From NCBI RefSeq assembly GCF_031180965.1, contig NZ_JAPSLH010000001.1, positions 1 to 64,000 on the forward strand: a stretch of DNA of 64,000 nucleotides, given 5' to 3'. The DNA comes from Chelativorans sp. GTDB taxonomy: Bacteria; Pseudomonadota; Alphaproteobacteria; Rhizobiales; Rhizobiaceae. The translations under genes were made by a program, and so were the position numbers. Of this stretch, positions 57,024 through 64,000 are shown piece after piece. A model generated the notes under the pieces. The model did no database searches. It saw only the letters and a program-made list of their open reading frames with translations, and was not told the DNA's origin. Position 1 is the first letter of the stretch. Every line of letters begins with the position of its first letter.

Positions 57024-57989
57024 CTACTCCTCCAGAAGGTCTCCCCATTCCAGCCGCTTCGCCGCCTTGAACGCAGCGCCTTCGCGCCGCGTCACCAGCC
57101 TCTCCTCAACCGAGCCGTCCGTCCGGCAAAGCTTCAGCCGCACCATGCCGCTTGCTGCCTTGGGCGGCGCCAGCACGCGGCTTGCGCGTGCCCCGGCCGG
57201 AATGCGTGAGGCGGCAAGGTAGATGAACTTCTCATCCTCCCAGGGCACCTCGCCGCCCTTGGCAAGGCGGTGCAGGCGTGATCGCGCGACCCGGCGGGAA
57301 AAGTGGCACCAGTCGGGCGCGGCGACCGGACAGGCATGATGATGCGCGCAGGGTGCAACGACACATGCTCCGGCCTCGATCAGTTGCTGCCGGGCCTTCA
57401 GGATGCGCCGCCAGCCTGCCGGCGTTCCCGGTTCCACGATGAGAAGCGTTCTCGCCGCCAGCGTCCACAACCGCCCGACGAGCGCTTCCGCCGCCGCCGG
57501 CTCGAGCTCGTCCAAAACATAGCAGAGCGTGACGAGATCCGCGGGCTCGATCCCCGGCAGGCCGTCTTCCACAGCCATGCCGCGCCAGGAAAGGCGCACG
57601 GGGCCGATATCCCGCGCCAGCCGCTCGCCGGTCTGTCGCATTGCATTGCTCGCTTCGACGAGCACGGCTGTCTCTATCTGCGGCCACTCCTCCAGAGCCG
57701 CCCAGAGCGCGGTGCCCGGCCCGGCGCCCACATCTAGCAGGGTCCTGGGCTCTCCCGATTGGAGTTCGGCCACATCGCCCATCGCCTTGCGCACGGCTGC
57801 ATAGGTCGCGGGAAGGCGCGCTGCCAGATAGGCACTGGCCGCCAAAGCGTCTGCGACATGCAGCCGGCCGTCGCGCGTTTCGCTGCGGTAGCGCCGCGAA
57901 AGGAGCTCTGCCGCCCGTTGAAGCTCCGGGAGGGGTATGCCCTCGAGCATCTGGTCGACGGCCTGGCGCAGCCTTGCGGGAAGTTCCAT
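57024..57989 (-). CDS. Small ribosomal subunit Rsm22-type methyltransferase
   Basis: A 321-residue protein related to the Rsm22 family (mitochondrial ribosome-assembly methyltransferase-like). SAM-binding features are [20 protein letters not shown] and the acidic loop [18 protein letters not shown]. Cysteines in the second half ([25 protein letters not shown]) fit the family's iron-sulfur or zinc site. The ATG at 57989 (MELPARLRQ) was chosen; the frame runs to 58067. It faces mutS tail-to-tail and glnD head-to-head. Confidence 0.87.
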   Translation of the reverse strand: MELPARLRQAVDQMLEGIPLPELQRAAELLSRRYRSETRDGRLHVADALAASAYLAARLPATYAAVRKAMGDVAELQSGEPRTLLDVGAGPGTALWAALEEWPQIETAVLVEASNAMRQTGERLARDIGPVRLSWRGMAVEDGLPGIEPADLVTLCYVLDELEPAAAEALVGRLWTLAARTLLIVEPGTPAGWRRILKARQQLIEAGACVVAPCAHHHACPVAAPDWCHFSRRVARSRLHRLAKGGEVPWEDEKFIYLAASRIPAGARASRVLAPPKAASGMVRLKLCRTDGSVEERLVTRREGAAFKAAKRLEWGDLLEE

Positions 57990-58107
57990 CTGTCGGCAGG
58001 CTCCTGGCGGAAACCCGCCAGATAGCCGCCGGCCGGAAACGGCGCAAGTCGCCGTTCCTTGTCGCAAAGAAACGCGCTATACAGCGCCGCCTCAAGGCGG
58101 AAACGGA

Positions 58108-60915
58108 ATGGCCAGGATTCCACTGAAGCTCGAACAGATCATCGATCCGGCGCGCCTGCGCGCGGATCTGGATGATGTCGCCGCGGCCGGCAATCCGGCC
58201 TCCTCCGAAGCCCGCGGCAAGGTCATGCGGCTTTTGAAGACGCGGCTGGTCGAGGGCAGGCGCGCGGCCGAGCTGATGCTGGCGGAGGATGGCGGCGGCA
58301 CCGCCTGCGCCACCCGCCTTTCCCATCTGATGGACGAACTCATCCGCGCCCTCTACGACTTCGCGATCGCCCATGTCTATCCCTCCAAGAACCCGTCGAC
58401 CGCAGAGCGCATGGCGGTGGTCGCCGTAGGCGGCTACGGCCGCGGCACGCTCGCGCCGGGCTCCGACATCGACCTCCTCGTCCTTTTCCCCTACAAGCAG
58501 ACGGCCTGGGGCGAGCAGGTCGCCGAATACATGCTCTACATGTTCTGGGACCTCGGCCTGAAGGTCGGGCATGCGACGCGCAATGTGGACGAGTGCATCC
58601 GCCACGCGCAGAGCGACATCACCATCCGCACGGCCGTGCTGGAGGCCCGCTTCATCTGCGGTGATCAGGCGCTCTACGATGATCTCATTGCCCGGTTCGA
58701 CCAGGAGATCGTCAAGGACACCGGCGCCGAATACATCCAGGCCAAACTCGCCGAGCGCGACGCCAGGCACGCCAAGGCCGGCGAGAGCCGCTACCTCGTG
58801 GAGCCCAACATCAAGGACGGCAAGGGCGGCCTGCGCGACCTCCACACGCTTTTCTGGATCGGCAAATATTATTACCGCGTGCGCGAGGCCGAGGAGCTGG
58901 TGGACAAAGGGGTCTTCACCCGCCGCGAATATCTGCAATTCGCCAAGGCCGAGGATTTCCTCTGGGCGGTGCGCTGCCACATGCATTTCCTCACCGGAAA
59001 GGCCGAGGAGCGCCTGCATTTCGACATCCAGCGCGATATCGCCGAGCGGCTCGGCTACACCAGCCATCCGGGTCTTACCCCGGTAGAGCGCTTCATGAAG
59101 CATTACTTCCTGATCGCCAAGACGGTGGGCGACCTGACGCGCATCTTCTGTGCCGCGCTCGAGGAGGAGCAGGCCAAGCATGTGCCGGGCTTCAACCGCA
59201 TCTTCCTCACCTTCTCGCGCCGCAAGCGCAAGCTTGCCGGCACCAGCGACTTCATCGTCGACAATCATCGCATCAACGTCGCCGACGAGAAGGTCTTCGA
59301 GCGTGATCCAGTGAACATGCTGCGGCTGTTCTGGTTCGCCGATCGGCACGGGCTGGAATATCACCCCGACGCACTGAAGCTTCTCACCCGCTCGCTCCAT
59401 CTCGTCGACCGCAATCTGCGCCGCGACAAGGAGGCGAACCGCCTCTTCCTGGACCTGCTCACCTCCGACCGCGACCCGGAGCTGAACATGCGCCGCATGA
59501 ACGAGGCGGGCGTGCTCGGCAAGCTCATCCCCGAATTCAACAAGGTCGTGGCGATGATGCAGTTCTCCATGTACCACCACTATACGGTGGACGAGCACCT
59601 GCTCCGCTGCATCGGCGTGCTGGCCGAGATCGAGCATGGCGAGGGGCAGAAGAGCCATCCGCTCTCCCATTCGATCATGCCTGGCCTGAAGCCTTGGCGG
59701 GCCGTGCTCTATACCGCCGTCCTCTTCCATGACATCGCCAAGGGAAGGCCGGAGGACCACTCCGTCGCCGGCGCGCGCATCGCCCGCCGCCTCTGCCCGC
59801 ATATGGGTTTCGACGCCGCCGAGACAGAGATGGTCGCCTGGCTCATCGAGCAGCATCTCACAATGTCCATGACGGCGCAGACGCGCGACCTGAACGACCG
59901 CAAGACCATCCAGGATTTCGCCGACATCGTGCAGTCGGTGGAGCGGCTGAAGCTTCTCCTGGTGCTCACGGTCTGCGACATACGCGGCGTCGGCCCGGGC
60001 GTGTGGAACGGCTGGAAGGGGCAGCTCCTGCGCACGCTCTATTACGAGACCGAGCTCCTGCTCACCGGCGGCTTCTCGGAAGCCTCGCGCGCCTCGCGGG
60101 CGGAAGGCGCGCGCGGCGCTCTTGCCGAAGCGCTGGTGAAAGCCGGCTGGGAGGAGACGGAGGCGCGCCGCTATATCGGTCTCCACTACGAGAACTATCT
60201 GCTCGCCGTGGACGAGGACGACCAGGTGCGCCACGCCGATTTCATCCGCGCGGCGGACCGCCAGGGCAAGGCGCTCTCCACCATGGTGAAGCCGCACGCC
60301 TTCGAGGCGGTGACGGAGATCACCGTCCTTGCGCCCGACCACCCGCGCCTGCTCTCCATCATCGCCGGCGCCTGCGCGGCGGCGGGCGCCAACATCGTCG
60401 ACGCGCAGATTTTCACCACCACCGACGGCCGCGCCCTCGACACGATTCTGATCAGCCGCGAATTCGAGCTGGACGAGGACGAATTGCGCCGGGCGCGCCG
60501 CGTCGGCCGCCTCATCGAGGACGTGCTGTCCGGCAAATCCTACCTGCCCGAGGTGATCGAGAAGCGGACGAAGCCGCGCCGCGGCGCCAAGGTCTTCCGC
60601 ATCGAGCCGCGGGCGGAAATCCGCAACACGCTCTCCAACCGCTTTTCCGTGATCGAGATCGAGTGCCTCGATCGACCGGGTCTGCTCTCGGAGGTCACGA
60701 GCGCCATTTCCGATCTCTCGCTCGACATCGCCTCGGCGCATATCACGACTTTCGGCGAGAAGGTGATCGACACCTTCTACGTCACCGATCTCACCGGCGC
60801 GAAGGTGGACAATCCCGACCGCCTCGAGACCATCCGCCGCGAGCTTCTGGAGACGATCGAGAGCGGCCCGCCCCGGCGCAACCATCGGGCAAAGGCAAGG
60901 ACGGTGGCGGCGTGA
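58108..60915 (+). CDS. glnD: [Protein-PII] uridylyltransferase/uridylyl-removing enzyme
   Basis: A 935-residue nitrogen sensor that adds or removes UMP on PII proteins. The nucleotidyltransferase domain has [19 protein letters not shown] (about residue 113). The HD domain carries [13 protein letters not shown] (about 540-553). Two ACT domains follow, [21 protein letters not shown] and [19 protein letters not shown], which bind glutamine. The ATG at 58108 ([13 protein letters not shown]) has a GGCGGAAACGGA upstream. It works with RpoN/PtsN in nitrogen control. Palindromic repeats follow it. Confidence 0.96.
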   Translation: MARIPLKLEQIIDPARLRADLDDVAAAGNPASSEARGKVMRLLKTRLVEGRRAAELMLAEDGGGTACATRLSHLMDELIRALYDFAIAHVYPSKNPSTAERMAVVAVGGYGRGTLAPGSDIDLLVLFPYKQTAWGEQVAEYMLYMFWDLGLKVGHATRNVDECIRHAQSDITIRTAVLEARFICGDQALYDDLIARFDQEIVKDTGAEYIQAKLAERDARHAKAGESRYLVEPNIKDGKGGLRDLHTLFWIGKYYYRVREAEELVDKGVFTRREYLQFAKAEDFLWAVRCHMHFLTGKAEERLHFDIQRDIAERLGYTSHPGLTPVERFMKHYFLIAKTVGDLTRIFCAALEEEQAKHVPGFNRIFLTFSRRKRKLAGTSDFIVDNHRINVADEKVFERDPVNMLRLFWFADRHGLEYHPDALKLLTRSLHLVDRNLRRDKEANRLFLDLLTSDRDPELNMRRMNEAGVLGKLIPEFNKVVAMMQFSMYHHYTVDEHLLRCIGVLAEIEHGEGQKSHPLSHSIMPGLKPWRAVLYTAVLFHDIAKGRPEDHSVAGARIARRLCPHMGFDAAETEMVAWLIEQHLTMSMTAQTRDLNDRKTIQDFADIVQSVERLKLLLVLTVCDIRGVGPGVWNGWKGQLLRTLYYETELLLTGGFSEASRASRAEGARGALAEALVKAGWEETEARRYIGLHYENYLLAVDEDDQVRHADFIRAADRQGKALSTMVKPHAFEAVTEITVLAPDHPRLLSIIAGACAAAGANIVDAQIFTTTDGRALDTILISREFELDEDELRRARRVGRLIEDVLSGKSYLPEVIEKRTKPRRGAKVFRIEPRAEIRNTLSNRFSVIEIECLDRPGLLSEVTSAISDLSLDIASAHITTFGEKVIDTFYVTDLTGAKVDNPDRLETIRRELLETIESGPPRRNHRAKARTVAA

Positions 60916-60941
60916 GCGGAAAGGTTTCAATCGTGGCACCC

Positions 60942-61059
60942 ACCCTCCCCCTTGTGGGGAGGGTCGGCGCGGCACGCGCCGGGGTGGGGGTGCGGCAGGT
61001 CATATCGAACCCCCACCCTGCTCCGCTTCGCGGATCGACCCTCCCCACAAGGGGGAGGG
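60942..61059. repeat. Composite palindromic intergenic repeat (inverted pair)
   Basis: A left unit (60942-60964) is itself a 9-bp stem with a five-base loop and is repeated as its reverse complement at 61038-61060 (22 of 23 bases match). Between them lies a second inverted pair of C/G-rich arms (60979-60992 and 61008-61020). The whole could fold into a long stem. The C-rich core (ACCCTCCCC-x5-GGGGAGGGT) is of the type seen as dispersed intergenic repeats in Mesorhizobium relatives. It follows glnD. Confidence 0.75.
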
Positions 61060-61130
61060 CAGGCCTGTCGCGTTCTCCGGCGCCTACTCAACTACGCCGG
61101 CGATTGGCGAAAGCTCGCGTGGCAGCCGAG

Positions 61131-61174
61131 CTCCCCCCTTGTGGGGGAGATGTCCGGCAGGACAGAGGGGGGCG
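61131..61174. repeat. Third palindromic repeat unit upstream of murJ
   Basis: Two hairpins in a row: CTCCCCC with GGGGGAG (61131-61149), and TGTCC with GGACA around GGCA (61151-61164), ending in a G-run. The core CCCCCTTGTGGGG matches the first unit upstream, but with different flanks. It lies 63 bases before the murJ ATG, so it is within the leader or promoter region. Confidence 0.7.
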
Positions 61175-61237
61175 CAAAGAGGCGCCAGCCTTTCCCTTTG
61201 GCGGCATTCCATCACCGCAATCCATGACCCCCCGCCC

Positions 61238-62824
61238 ATGAGCCTCGTCGCCAAATTCGCCAGCGTCGGCAGCGCAACGATGGCGAGCCGCCTGCTCGGC
61301 TTCGTGCGCGAGGCGCTGATCGCCGCCGCCCTGGGCACCGGCCCGGTGACCGACGCCTTCTACGCCGCCTTCCGCTTTCCCAATCTTTTCCGCCGCCTCT
61401 TTGCCGAAGGCGCGTTCAACACCGCCTTCATCCCCCTCTTCGCCAAGGAGATGGAAGGCGGCGGCATGGAGGCGGCGCGCCGCTTCGGCGAGGATGTGCT
61501 GGCGATCCTGCTTACCGTCCTGATCGCGCTTTCCGCGCTGGCGATGATCTTCATGCCCGTCCTCGTGGGCACGGTCGTCGCCCCCGGCTTCGCCGACGAT
61601 CCGGCGAAATTTGACCTCACCGTCGCCATGACGCGCATCATGTTCCCCTATCTTCTCTGCATGTCGCTGGTGGCCATGCTGGCGGGGATCATGAACTCGA
61701 TGCGGCGCTTCTTCCTGGCCGCGCTCGTTCCGGTGCTGCTCAACGTCATTCTCATCGCCGTGCTGGTGCTCGGGCTATTCAGCGCGCTTCCCGAGCGGCA
61801 GACAGGCCTCTGGCTAGCCTGGGGGGTCTTCCTCTCCGGCCTGGCGCAGCTCCTCATCCTGGCGATCGCCGTCCGCCGGTCCGGCTTTTCCATGCGCTTC
61901 CGCCGGCCGCGGCTCACGCCGGCTGTTCGCCGTCTCCTGGTCCTGATGGGACCGGCGCTTTTGACCGGCGGCATCATGCAGATCAACCTCCTCATCGGCC
62001 AGATCATCGCCTCGGGGCAGGACAAGGCCATCTCGCTTTTGAATTTCGCCGACCGCATCAACCAGCTTCCCCTCGGCGTCATCGGCGTGGCGGTCGGCGT
62101 TGTGCTCCTGCCCGAGCTTGCAAGGTCGCTGAAGGCCGGCAATCATGCCGACGCGCAGCATCTGCAGAACCGGTCGCTGGAATTCGCTCTCGGCCTCACT
62201 CTCCCGGCGGCGGTCGGGCTGATGGTGATGCCGGGCCCCATCGTCGGCCTTCTCTATGAGCGCGGCGAGTTCACCGCTCTCGATACGAGCATGACGGCGG
62301 CGGCGCTCGCCGCGTTCGCCTCCGGCCTGCCGGCCTATGTGCTGATAAAGGTCTTCCAGCCCGGCTTCTTCGCCCGCGAGGACATGAAGTCGCCCATGTG
62401 GTTCTCGCTGGTCTCCGTCGCCGCCAATATCGGCCTCAGCCTGGCGCTCTTTCCCGTCTATGGCCATGTGGCCATCGCGCTCGCCACCTCGCTTTCTTCC
62501 TGGGCGAACGTCCTTCTGCTCGCCGGCACCTTGTGGCGGCGCAACCATTTCCGCCCCTCGGCGGTGACGGCGCGCCGCATCGCAATGATCGTCCTTGCGA
62601 GCGGGGTAATGGGCGCGGTCGCCTTCGGGCTGAACCTGGTCCTGGCGGATCTGATGCAGGCGTCCGTCGCCTGGCGTGCCGCCGGCGTCCTCTTCATCGT
62701 CGCCGTCGCGGCCGCCGTCTACCTTGCGCTTGCCCTGGCCACCGGCGGCTTCGACCGGGCCGAGCTCGCCGGGCTTCTGAAGCGCCGGCGCAAGGCACCT
62801 GGTCCGCTTCCCGGCAAAGCCTAG
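61238..62824 (+). CDS. murJ: Lipid II flippase MurJ (MviN)
   Basis: A 528-residue inner-membrane protein with about 14 membrane segments that flips lipid II to the periplasm. The N-terminus MSLVAKFASVGSATMASRLLGFVREALIAAALG and LFRRLFAEGAFNTAFIPLF are typical of MurJ; DRINQLPLGVIGVAVGVVLLP lies mid-protein. The ATG at 61238 was chosen since the upstream frame (to 61139) runs through palindromic DNA. Its substrate is used by the PBP1A at the left of the window. Confidence 0.95.
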   Translation: MSLVAKFASVGSATMASRLLGFVREALIAAALGTGPVTDAFYAAFRFPNLFRRLFAEGAFNTAFIPLFAKEMEGGGMEAARRFGEDVLAILLTVLIALSALAMIFMPVLVGTVVAPGFADDPAKFDLTVAMTRIMFPYLLCMSLVAMLAGIMNSMRRFFLAALVPVLLNVILIAVLVLGLFSALPERQTGLWLAWGVFLSGLAQLLILAIAVRRSGFSMRFRRPRLTPAVRRLLVLMGPALLTGGIMQINLLIGQIIASGQDKAISLLNFADRINQLPLGVIGVAVGVVLLPELARSLKAGNHADAQHLQNRSLEFALGLTLPAAVGLMVMPGPIVGLLYERGEFTALDTSMTAAALAAFASGLPAYVLIKVFQPGFFAREDMKSPMWFSLVSVAANIGLSLALFPVYGHVAIALATSLSSWANVLLLAGTLWRRNHFRPSAVTARRIAMIVLASGVMGAVAFGLNLVLADLMQASVAWRAAGVLFIVAVAAAVYLALALATGGFDRAELAGLLKRRRKAPGPLPGKA

Positions 62825-62896
62825 CTGGGGCTTGATTGCTCCCTCCCGCTCGTCCATAAGCGCGACGCTTTCTCGTCGGGCTTTCAGGGACCTTCC

Positions 62897-63964
62897 ATGA
62901 GTGAATTCAGGCAGCTCATCTTTTCCGGGGTGCAGCCCACGGGCAACCTCCACCTCGGCAACTATCTCGGCGCGCTGCAGCGTTTCGTGGCCCTGCAGGA
63001 TAGCTATGACTGCATCTACTGCGTCGTCGACATGCATTCGCTGACCGCGACCCTGGTGCATGACGACCTGATGGAACAGACGCGCGCCATTGCCGCCGCC
63101 TATCTCGCCTGCGGGCTCGACCCGAAGAAGAACATCATCTTCAACCAGAGCCGGGTGCCTCAGCACGCCGAGCTCGCTTGGATTTTCAACTGCGTCGCCC
63201 GTATCGGCTGGATGAACCGCATGACGCAGTTCAAGGACAAGGCAGGCAAGGACCGCGAGAACGCCTCGCTCGGCCTTCTCGCCTATCCAAGCCTGATGGC
63301 GGCCGACATCCTCGTTTACCGCGCCACCCATGTGCCCGTCGGCGAGGACCAGAAGCAGCATCTGGAGCTGACGCGTGACATCGCCCAGAAGTTCAACAAT
63401 GACTTTTCCGACCGCATCGCCGCCCTCGGGCTCGGGGTGGAGATGATGGTGGGCGAGGAGAAGGTGAACGGCTTCTTCCCGCTGACCGAGCCGCTCATCG
63501 AGGGGCCTGCGCCGCGCGTCATGAGCCTGCGCGACGGGTCGAAGAAGATGTCGAAATCCGACCCCTCCGATCTTTCCCGCATCAATCTTCTCGACGATGC
63601 CGACACGATCGCCCGGAAGATCAAGAAGGCGAAGACCGATCCGGAGCCGCTGCCGGGCGATGTCGAGGGCCTGGAAGGCAGGCCGGAGGCCGACAATCTC
63701 GTCACCATCTATGCCGCTCTCGCCGGCACCACGCGCGAACAGGTGATCGCCGATTTCGGCGGGCGCCAGTTCTCCGATTTCAAGCCGGCGCTCGCCGATC
63801 TCGCCGTGGAGAAGCTTGCGCCCATCGGCGAGGAGATGCGCCGCATCGCCGGAGATCCCGCCTATATAGACGGCGTCCTGCGCGACGGTGGCGAGCGCGC
63901 CGGTGCCATGGCCGAACAGACCATGAAGCAGGTGCATCAGATCGTCGGCCTGCTGGTGAACTGA
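62897..63964 (+). CDS. trpS: Tryptophanyl-tRNA synthetase
   Basis: A 355-residue class I aminoacyl-tRNA synthetase. The HIGH-like motif is [15 protein letters not shown] near residue 14; the KMSKS loop is [11 protein letters not shown] (about 214-224). The length matches bacterial TrpRS. It is 72 bases downstream of murJ on the same strand. The stop is at 63964, followed by 36 bases to the window end with no gene. Confidence 0.96.
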   Translation: MSEFRQLIFSGVQPTGNLHLGNYLGALQRFVALQDSYDCIYCVVDMHSLTATLVHDDLMEQTRAIAAAYLACGLDPKKNIIFNQSRVPQHAELAWIFNCVARIGWMNRMTQFKDKAGKDRENASLGLLAYPSLMAADILVYRATHVPVGEDQKQHLELTRDIAQKFNNDFSDRIAALGLGVEMMVGEEKVNGFFPLTEPLIEGPAPRVMSLRDGSKKMSKSDPSDLSRINLLDDADTIARKIKKAKTDPEPLPGDVEGLEGRPEADNLVTIYAALAGTTREQVIADFGGRQFSDFKPALADLAVEKLAPIGEEMRRIAGDPAYIDGVLRDGGERAGAMAEQTMKQVHQIVGLLVN

Positions 63965-64000
63965 CCGCAGGCTCCAGGCGCGGCTTGCCGCCCGGCGCGG

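Overview
The window is about 64 kb of GC-rich chromosome from an alphaproteobacterium of the order Hyphomicrobiales (Rhizobiales), most likely Phyllobacteriaceae-like (Mesorhizobium/Chelativorans/Nitratireductor neighbourhood). This is inferred from gene content: the lptC-lptA-lptB-rpoN-hpf-ptsN block, an Hsp20 + DUF1150 pair, a PodJ-like polarity protein, an OlsB ornithine-lipid acyltransferase, DUF982 and DUF2244 proteins, and the mutS/glnD/murJ/trpS order. No phage, transposase, CRISPR array or conjugation gene was seen. Most of the region is ordinary core chromosome.

Layout. 0.3-10 kb: SDR oxidoreductase, class A penicillin-binding protein, a secreted protein with a 16-residue tandem repeat, DUF202, an NTF2-like protein, dipeptidase + short RNase D, an orphan BMP-type binding protein, MsrA, a small membrane protein, tRNA-Ser(GGA). 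10-10.9 kb: DUF982 protein, a 38-codon lipoprotein gene, and a gene-free stretch with an orphan terminator. 10.9-16.3 kb: oligopeptide ABC transporter with a fused double ATPase. 17.5-24.5 kb: the ligase-associated DNA repair cassette (ATP-dependent ligase, MBL exonuclease, Lhr-core helicase, PdeM phosphoesterase), split into two divergent arms with a TPR-methyltransferase at the head of one arm. 24.5-26.2 kb: TauE/SafE exporter and its TIGR02186 partner. 26.4-30.1 kb: PodJ-like giant. 30-36 kb: YdeI-like, DUF2214, endonuclease III, DUF2244, AraC-MGMT fusion, ribokinase, LysE exporter and nucleoside hydrolase. 36-37 kb: heat-shock Hsp20/DUF1150. 37-42 kb: ptsN, a frameshifted hpf, rpoN, lptB, lptA, lptC. 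42-51 kb: sppA, ihfB, lapA-like, ornithine-cyclodeaminase family, two RNA methyltransferases, lspA, acuI-like, hybrid histidine kinase. 51-64 kb: olsB, maeB, mutS, Rsm22-like, glnD, palindromic repeats, murJ, trpS.

Functional groupings. Envelope biogenesis is heavily represented (PBP1A, LptABC, MurJ, LspA, SppA, OlsB, PodJ-like). Genome maintenance includes the repair cassette, Nth, the MGMT fusion and MutS. Nitrogen control includes RpoN, PtsN and GlnD. Ribokinase and nucleoside hydrolase fit a nucleoside/ribose salvage role.

Most worth a second look: the single-base frameshift that splits hpf, the repair cassette with its embedded methyltransferase, the tandem-repeat secreted protein, the overlooked 38-aa lipoprotein, an RpoH-like promoter plus Shine-Dalgarno hairpin ahead of hsp20, and the mosaic palindromes between glnD and murJ. 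I did not find a clearly undescribed multi-gene system. The closest candidate is the methyltransferase as a possible fifth member of the repair cassette.
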